The notes under the pieces are model-generated. The model worked only from the letters and a program-made list of their open reading frames with translations. It ran no database searches and was not told where the DNA came from. 35,153 bases of DNA from Chloroflexota bacterium (lineage in GTDB: Bacteria > Chloroflexota > Limnocylindria > Limnocylindrales > CSP1-4): the NCBI GenBank assembly GCA_021783095.1, contig JAJXUG010000038.1, positions 1 to 35,153 of the forward strand, given 5' to 3'. Positions 30,734 to 35,153 of this stretch are shown here, piece by piece (within the stretch, counting starts at the first letter, position 1; every line of letters starts with the position of its first letter). The position numbers and the translations under genes are program-made.

Positions 30734-31972
30734 TTGCAATTCGAAGAGCTGGGGCTCTCCGCGGACCTCCTGCGGACTGTCGAGGAGGAGGGGTACGAGA
30801 CCCCCACGCCCGTCCAGGAGAGGGCGATCCCGCTCATCCTGCAGCGGCGCGACGTCCTCGCCGCGGCCCAGACGGGCACCGGCAAGACGGCGGCCTTCAC
30901 GCTGCCGATCCTGGACATCCTCCGACCGCAGGCCAACACCTCGTTCTCGCCCGCCCGCCACCCCGTCCGGGCGCTGGTGCTCACGCCCACCCGTGAGCTG
31001 GCCATGCAGGTGTCCGAGTCCGTCAAGACGTACGGGCGAAGGGTGCCCCTCCGCGCATCGGTGGTGTACGGCGGCGTGCCGCTGGACCCGCAGATCAAGG
31101 AGCTGGCGGCCGGCGTGGAGATCCTGGTGGCGACGCCGGGCCGGCTCCTGGACCTCGTCGGCCAGCGCGCCGCGAACCTCGCGCAGGTCGAGATCCTCGT
31201 CCTCGACGAGGGGGATCGGATGCTCGACATGGGCTTCATGCCCGACATCCGCCGGATCCTGGACCTGCTGCTCTCGCGCAAGCAGACCCTGCTCTTCTCG
31301 GCGACCTTCTCCGACGACATCAAGCGCCTGGCCGGCTCGATCCTGAACGACCCGGTGACCATCGAGGTCTCGCGGCACGGCACGGCCGCGGAGAACGTGC
31401 GCCAGCTCGTCTACCCGGTCGACCGCGACCGCAAGGAGGAGCTGCTCCGCCACCTGATCCTCGAGGGCGACTGGCACCAGGTGCTCGTGTTCACCCGCAC
31501 GAAGCTGACCGCGTCACGCCTCGCCTCCTGGCTTGACCGCAACGGCGTGGCTGCCACCGCGATCCACTCCGACCGCGCGCAGGCCGACCGCACCAAGGCG
31601 CTCGACGCGTTCAAGAACGGCGAGATCCGGGTCCTGGTGGCGACGGACGTCGCGGCGCGCGGGCTCGACATCGAGGACCTGCCGCACGTCGTGAACTTCG
31701 AGCTGCCGTGGAACCCCGAGGACTACGTGCACCGCGTCGGGCGCACGGGCCGCGCGGGCGCGACCGGTGACGCGGTGAGCCTCGTGTGCATCGACGAGGC
31801 GGACCTGCTCCGGGGCGTCCAGCGCCTGCTCCAGCTGGCGATCCCGTGGGAGATCGCCGAGGGCTTCACGCCCCGGCGGACCGAGGCCCAGCCGCTGCGG
31901 ACGCCGCGGGGATCGGGCGGGTCGTCCGCGGGCGGGCGGTCGCGGACCTACGCCGGGGGGCGTCGGGGCTAG
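30734..31972 (+). CDS. rhlE: RhlE-type DEAD-box RNA helicase with DEGD motif
   Basis: Predicted 412-aa RNA helicase: Q-motif (residues ~22-28), Walker A AQTGTGKT (45-52), PTREL (85-89), motif II DEGD (158-161), SAT (189-191), ATDVAARGLDIED and HRVGRTGR, and a short Gly/Arg/Ser tail. Everything matches RhlE-like helicases except motif II, where the normal DEAD alanine is glycine (GAC GAG GGG GAT); the two catalytic acidic residues are intact, so activity is expected. The start is TTG, with GAGGA 11 bases upstream. Unlike the 683-aa helicase at 5347 it has no C-terminal RNA-binding domain. Confidence 0.93.
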   Translation: MQFEELGLSADLLRTVEEEGYETPTPVQERAIPLILQRRDVLAAAQTGTGKTAAFTLPILDILRPQANTSFSPARHPVRALVLTPTRELAMQVSESVKTYGRRVPLRASVVYGGVPLDPQIKELAAGVEILVATPGRLLDLVGQRAANLAQVEILVLDEGDRMLDMGFMPDIRRILDLLLSRKQTLLFSATFSDDIKRLAGSILNDPVTIEVSRHGTAAENVRQLVYPVDRDRKEELLRHLILEGDWHQVLVFTRTKLTASRLASWLDRNGVAATAIHSDRAQADRTKALDAFKNGEIRVLVATDVAARGLDIEDLPHVVNFELPWNPEDYVHRVGRTGRAGATGDAVSLVCIDEADLLRGVQRLLQLAIPWEIAEGFTPRRTEAQPLRTPRGSGGSSAGGRSRTYAGGRRG

Positions 31973-32029
31973 CCCGAAGTCCCGAGGGCGACACTCCTCG
32001 TCCGGGGATCCGCGCGGCGCGCGGCGACG

Positions 32030-32048
32030 ACCGGCGCCCCTCGCCGGT
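32030..32048. terminator. Hairpin between convergent genes
   Basis: ACCGGCG and CGCCGGT, perfect 7-bp stem, 5-base loop, in the 98-base gap between the helicase and the serine hydrolase. A likely bidirectional terminator without T tracts. Confidence 0.4.
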
Positions 32049-32070
32049 GGCCCGCGCGTTGCAGCGGGCG

Positions 32071-33486
32071 TCAGGACGGACTCGGCGCCAGCGCGGGCGA
32101 CGGCGCCCCCGACGCGGCGGGCGACGGGCTGGGCGTCGGCTTGGGCAGCAGGACCTTGAGCAGCGTGGTCGCGACCCGTGTCGGGTCGATGGCGCTCTGG
32201 TTGGTGAGCACCGAGATCGTGATGCCCAGGTCCGGCAGGTAGCGCACGACGTTGCGGATCCCGATGTACCGCCCGGAGTGCCCGTAGGCCGTGTATCCCG
32301 CCAGCGTCACCCGCTGGATCCCCAGGCCGTAGGGGATGCTCGCGTGGAGCTTCACGGTGCGCGCCACGTCCGCCAGCATCTGCGCCTGCATGGCGGGGTC
32401 GAGCACCAGGCCCCCGGCCCACGCGCGCATCCAGCGGGCGACGTCCAGCGCGGTGCCGGCGAGCGAGCCTGCCCCGCCGGCCGCGGTGACGACCGAGCGG
32501 AACGGCATCACCACCGACTTCGCCGCCACCGCCGTCGGGCGGTATCCGCCGCCGGCGGCCGGGAGCAGCGCGTAGGCGGTCACGCCCGCCTCCTTCGGCG
32601 CCTCCACGGCCTGGTAGTAGACCGTCGTCAGGCCCAGCGGGTCGAGCAGGCGCGTCCGCACCTCCTGCGCCAGCGGGCGCCCGGTGACGGCCGAGACCAG
32701 CTCGCCGAGCAGCAGGTAGTTGGTGTTCGAGTAGTACCAGCTCTTGCCGGGCACGGCGTGCTTCTTGGGCACGTAGGCCCACGCCTGCATCGCGGTCCAC
32801 GTGGCGTTCGGCTTGGCGCGCAGCGCCGCGTCGATGCCCGGGGCCAGGAAGAAGTCGGGCAGGCCGCTGGTGTGGTCGAGCAGCATCCGGACGGTGATCC
32901 GCGGGTCGAGCTTGTACTGCGGCAGCAGCGGCGCGACAGACTGGTCCAGCGCGAGCTTCCCCTCCTCGACCAGCTGGAGCACGACCGCCGCGGTGAAGGT
33001 CTTGGAGATCGAGGCGAGCGCGAACGCGCTGCCAGTGGTCATCGGGTCGGCGCTCGCGATGGTGCGCAGGCCGGATGCGCCCACCCACGACTGGCCGTCG
33101 TTCCACAGGATCGCCACCGACACGCCCGGGATCGAGAGCTGCGTGCGGATGCGGTCGAGCGTGCCCTGAAGCTGGGCCGCCACGAGCGCAGGCCCGGGGA
33201 TGACCGACGGCGTGGGAGATGCGGAGCCGGGCTGGGCCGTCGACGAGGGGGCAGGCGAGGACGATGCGCCCGCTCCGCTTGATGATCCGACGGCGTGGGT
33301 GCCGGAGGGACCGGGCGCACCCGAGACGGCCGCGGCCGGCAGGCTGCCCGGCGGCTGCCCCGTCGCCGAGCCGGCCGCCAGCGGTCCCCATGCCTCCGCG
33401 ACGAGGAGCGCCAGCACGATGCCGACGACCGCCACGGCCACTCCGCGGGCCGCGCGACCGCGTTCTCTCGGTTCCTTCGGCATCAT
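32071..33486 (-). CDS. Secreted serine hydrolase (class C beta-lactamase/penicillin-binding-protein-like)
   Basis: Predicted 471-aa protein with an N-terminal membrane anchor or signal (about 14-35), a long Ala/Pro/Ser/Thr spacer (about 38-98), the beta-lactamase-superfamily domain (about 100-450) and a Pro/Ser-rich tail. Active-site motifs: S-x-x-K at Ser159-Lys162 (SISK), Tyr252-Ser-Asn (YSN), and His403-Ser-Gly (HSG) in place of KTG, the pattern of EstB/D-aminopeptidase-like hydrolases. It may act on peptidoglycan stem peptides, esters or small peptides. Two adjacent ATGs are possible; the first has TATCGT six bases upstream. The open frame upstream belongs to the antisense of the GreA fusion. 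Confidence 0.9.
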   Translation of the reverse strand: MMPKEPRERGRAARGVAVAVVGIVLALLVAEAWGPLAAGSATGQPPGSLPAAAVSGAPGPSGTHAVGSSSGAGASSSPAPSSTAQPGSASPTPSVIPGPALVAAQLQGTLDRIRTQLSIPGVSVAILWNDGQSWVGASGLRTIASADPMTTGSAFALASISKTFTAAVVLQLVEEGKLALDQSVAPLLPQYKLDPRITVRMLLDHTSGLPDFFLAPGIDAALRAKPNATWTAMQAWAYVPKKHAVPGKSWYYSNTNYLLLGELVSAVTGRPLAQEVRTRLLDPLGLTTVYYQAVEAPKEAGVTAYALLPAAGGGYRPTAVAAKSVVMPFRSVVTAAGGAGSLAGTALDVARWMRAWAGGLVLDPAMQAQMLADVARTVKLHASIPYGLGIQRVTLAGYTAYGHSGRYIGIRNVVRYLPDLGITISVLTNQSAIDPTRVATTLLKVLLPKPTPSPSPAASGAPSPALAPSPS

Positions 33487-33492
33487 GGTGAG

Positions 33493-33498
33493 ACGATA
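33493..33498 (-). promoter_or_regulatory. -10 box TATCGT, serine hydrolase gene (leaderless)
   Basis: TATCGT on the minus strand, six bases (CTCACC), then the ATG at 33486; no Shine-Dalgarno. Confidence 0.45.
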
Positions 33499-33579
33499 AC
33501 GCGAACCGCGCCCCGCCCTGCACGATCGCTCCGCCGCCGCGCGGCGTTCACAGTCCCGCTGAATCCAGCCAGGAGTCTC

Positions 33580-34797
33580 ATGCCCGACGATCGAAGCGCC
33601 GCCACCCTGCTCCGCGAGGTCGGCCTCCTTGCGGACGGCCCGTCCATGTGGGGCAGGCCAGTCCGGCACAGTGGCCCGGGCGTGTACCTCGTGGAGTTGC
33701 CCGCGCCAGTGCCAACGCTGTCCGTGGACCTGGCCGTGGTGGGGCGGTGGATCGAGCGCGTGCCGGAGCTGCGGCTCGACGGCAGGCGGCCTTCTGGCAA
33801 GGAGCTCCAGGCGCGGCTCGGCTCGTTCTGGCTGCCGTCCCAGCCCGTGCTGTTCATCGGCAGCACGTCGGGCTCCGTGTCGGCGCGGATCAACGCGCTC
33901 GCCAAGACCGCGCCGGGTGACCGCAAGCCCGCCGGCTCGGGGCTCTGGCTGCACCTGCTGCGCTCGCCCGGCGACCTGCGCGTGTGGTGGGCGGCGACCG
34001 ATGCCCCCGAGGAGTACGAGGACGCCCTGGTGGACGCGTTCGCGGCCGGTGTTCCCGCGGCCGAGGCGGCCGCGCTCCACGACCCGTCCGTGGTGCTGCC
34101 GTGGGCCGTTTGGCGCTCGCCGTCGGGAGCCCGCAGGGCCACCGGCATCTCGAACATGCTCCTGCCCGAGGTCAAGGCGCAGGAGCCGCCGCCCGTGACC
34201 AGGATTGTCACCCTGCCCACCGCCGAGGCCGACGGGGCACGTGACGAGGCGAAGCGCGGCCGGCGGCCGGCGCCGGGACGCGGGGAGGGCAGGATCGCCT
34301 CGGCTGCCGCCTATGCCGCCCAGGGGTCGCCCCGGCGCGCGGCCAAACCCGTCTACGTCTCGCCGGACGGCCTCGAGCGCCTCCAGGCCGAACTGGCGTC
34401 GCTCGTCGCGCAGCGGCCCGACGTGGTCAAGCGCATCGCGACCGCCCGTGAGCACGGCGACCTCAAGGAGAACGCCGAGTACCACGCAGCACGCGAGGAG
34501 CAGGGGTTCCTCGAGGGTCGGATCAACTCGCTCGAGGCCAAGCTCAAGGTGGCCGTCGTCTCGGCGCCCACGGAGCGCGGCGCGCGGGTGGAGCTGGGGT
34601 CAAGGGTCAAGGTCGAGGTGGACGGCGAGGTGGAGGAGCTGCGGGTGGTGGGCGCCGCCGAGGCGAACATCCGTGAGGGCCGCGTGTCGAGCGTGTCACC
34701 GGTAGGCGCCGCGCTGATGGGCCGCCGTGTCGGCGACCACGTCGAGATCATCACGCCCGGCGGGAGGATCGGGTACCTGGTCCTCGCCATCGGGTAG
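33580..34797 (+). CDS. greA: GIY-YIG-like domain fused to transcription elongation factor GreA
   Basis: Predicted 405-aa fusion. Residues 257-405 are a complete GreA: coiled coil with the tip sequence HGDLKENAEYHAAREEQGF (Asp294, Glu297 match the catalytic acids Asp41/Glu44 of E. coli GreA), then the FKBP-like domain ending VEIITPGGRIGYLVLAIG. GreA rescues backtracked RNA polymerase. Residues ~30-160 look GIY-YIG-like: PGVYLVEL (33-40), then after a ~50-residue insertion VLFIGSTSGSVSARINAL (90-107, Arg103), and a PEEYEDALVDAF helix with Glu144/Glu147. A basic, flexible linker (198-256) joins them. The ATG has AGGAG five bases upstream, and no internal ATG with a ribosome site precedes the GreA part, so the fusion is likely real. 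Standard GreA is ~158 aa. The N-terminal assignment is less certain than GreA. Confidence 0.85.
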   Translation: MPDDRSAATLLREVGLLADGPSMWGRPVRHSGPGVYLVELPAPVPTLSVDLAVVGRWIERVPELRLDGRRPSGKELQARLGSFWLPSQPVLFIGSTSGSVSARINALAKTAPGDRKPAGSGLWLHLLRSPGDLRVWWAATDAPEEYEDALVDAFAAGVPAAEAAALHDPSVVLPWAVWRSPSGARRATGISNMLLPEVKAQEPPPVTRIVTLPTAEADGARDEAKRGRRPAPGRGEGRIASAAAYAAQGSPRRAAKPVYVSPDGLERLQAELASLVAQRPDVVKRIATAREHGDLKENAEYHAAREEQGFLEGRINSLEAKLKVAVVSAPTERGARVELGSRVKVEVDGEVEELRVVGAAEANIREGRVSSVSPVGAALMGRRVGDHVEIITPGGRIGYLVLAIG

Positions 34798-35065
34798 CGG
34801 GGCTCGAGGGTCTGCCGCCGGCGTGCACCGGGCGGCCCTACGGGAGCGTGACCATCCGGGTGGTCCGCTGTGTGCTGCAGACCGCGGCGCCGTCGTGCGC
34901 CCGGCGGCACGGGGCGGCCCGCCGGGAGGATGGAGCGCCGATAGGGCCGCTGCGTGCGCGGGCACCGGGCGGCCCCGGCGTGGCCAACTCCGGGGGTCTG
35001 GCGGGTGGTCCTGGCCGGCCGCGGCGCGGGAACGATGCGCGCGGTGATGCGGTGCGTCGACGGCG
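34798..35065. repeat. Three spaced copies of GCACSGGGCGGCCC
   Basis: A 14-base motif with one variable position occurs at 34825-34838, 34907-34920 and 34962-34975, in the gap after the GreA fusion. It contains an interrupted GGGC-G-GCCC dyad. No gene is seen in this stretch. Confidence 0.4.
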
Positions 35066-35153
35066 TCAGCGGGCGGCGCGCCGGGCTGCCCTCTCGGCGT
35101 GGCGGAGCTCCCTGGCGGCCCGGCGCTCGGCGCGGCGCTGGTCGCGCCAGCTG
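35066..35153 (-). CDS. C-terminal end of an unknown gene, cut by the window edge
   Basis: A minus-strand frame enters from the right edge and ends at TGA (35068-35066), encoding a strongly basic/acidic Arg/Ala/Glu helix (SWRDQRRAERRAARELRHAE and onward). Such charged tails are typical of many protein ends. The body lies outside the window, so identity cannot be judged, and GC bias alone could produce this frame. Confidence 0.35.
   Translation of the reverse strand, partial: SWRDQRRAERRAARELRHAERAARRAAR

Noticed and set aside
1..35153. tRNA, rRNA, CRISPR array, prophage or insertion-sequence content
   Set aside because: I saw no cloverleaf-like sequence, regularly spaced repeats, transposase or phage motifs while reading both strands.

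Overview
This window looks like chromosomal DNA from a very GC-rich, free-living bacterium. My best guess is a Chloroflexota member of the Limnocylindria/Ellin6529 type, with Actinomycetota as the alternative. The grounds are the extreme GC content, nearly stop-free antisense frames, many GTG/TTG starts, a PAC2-family protein, an F420-type nitroreductase relative, DUF2089/DUF4097/SHOCT-like proteins and many apparently leaderless genes. I see no rRNA, tRNA, CRISPR array, phage gene or transposase, so this is core or lineage-specific chromosome rather than a mobile island.

Layout. 1-2.0 kb (minus): an extracytoplasmic flavin/heme electron-transfer operon (small membrane protein, ApbE FMN transferase, ferric-reductase-like heme protein). 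2.1-5.3 kb: DinB-like protein (minus), then a secreted-repeat lipoprotein, an AlkA-like glycosylase and a PAC2 protein (plus). 5.3-9.3 kb: a DeaD/CsdA-type RNA helicase (minus), divergent from a secreted protein with a clan CD (caspase/gingipain/CHAT-like) His/Cys signature. 9.4-15.4 kb (minus): gltB-gltD glutamate synthase. 15.6-17.3 kb: a tyrosine phosphatase between two SRPBCC proteins. 17.3-19.3 kb: an inverted-repeat element, an F420-type nitroreductase relative, and a HipA-like kinase/DUF3037 pair. 19.3-21.1 kb: an HhH-GPD protein overlapping a SemiSWEET transporter (minus), then a VOC protein. 21.1-24 kb: a decayed second apbE cassette next to an OmpR/histidine-kinase pair. 24-27.9 kb (minus): a five-gene operon (DUF2089 regulator, DUF4097 protein, SHOCT-like protein, 64-aa protein, MFS exporter) behind a near-consensus promoter with a palindrome in its spacer. 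28-30.6 kb: a membrane-anchored unknown, a second clan CD-like secreted protein, and YbaK. 30.7-35.1 kb: a RhlE-type helicase with DEGD instead of DEAD, a serine hydrolase, and a GIY-YIG-like/GreA fusion.

The most unusual items are: (1) the single ORF joining a GIY-YIG-like domain to a complete GreA; (2) two paralogous secreted clan CD-like proteins; (3) about a dozen genes with a -10-like hexamer 6-8 nt before the start codon, implying leaderless mRNAs; (4) the intact and decayed copies of a small-membrane-protein/ApbE cassette, the decayed one beside a two-component system; and (5) the DUF2089-led operon, in which three successive products share a SHOCT-like hairpin.
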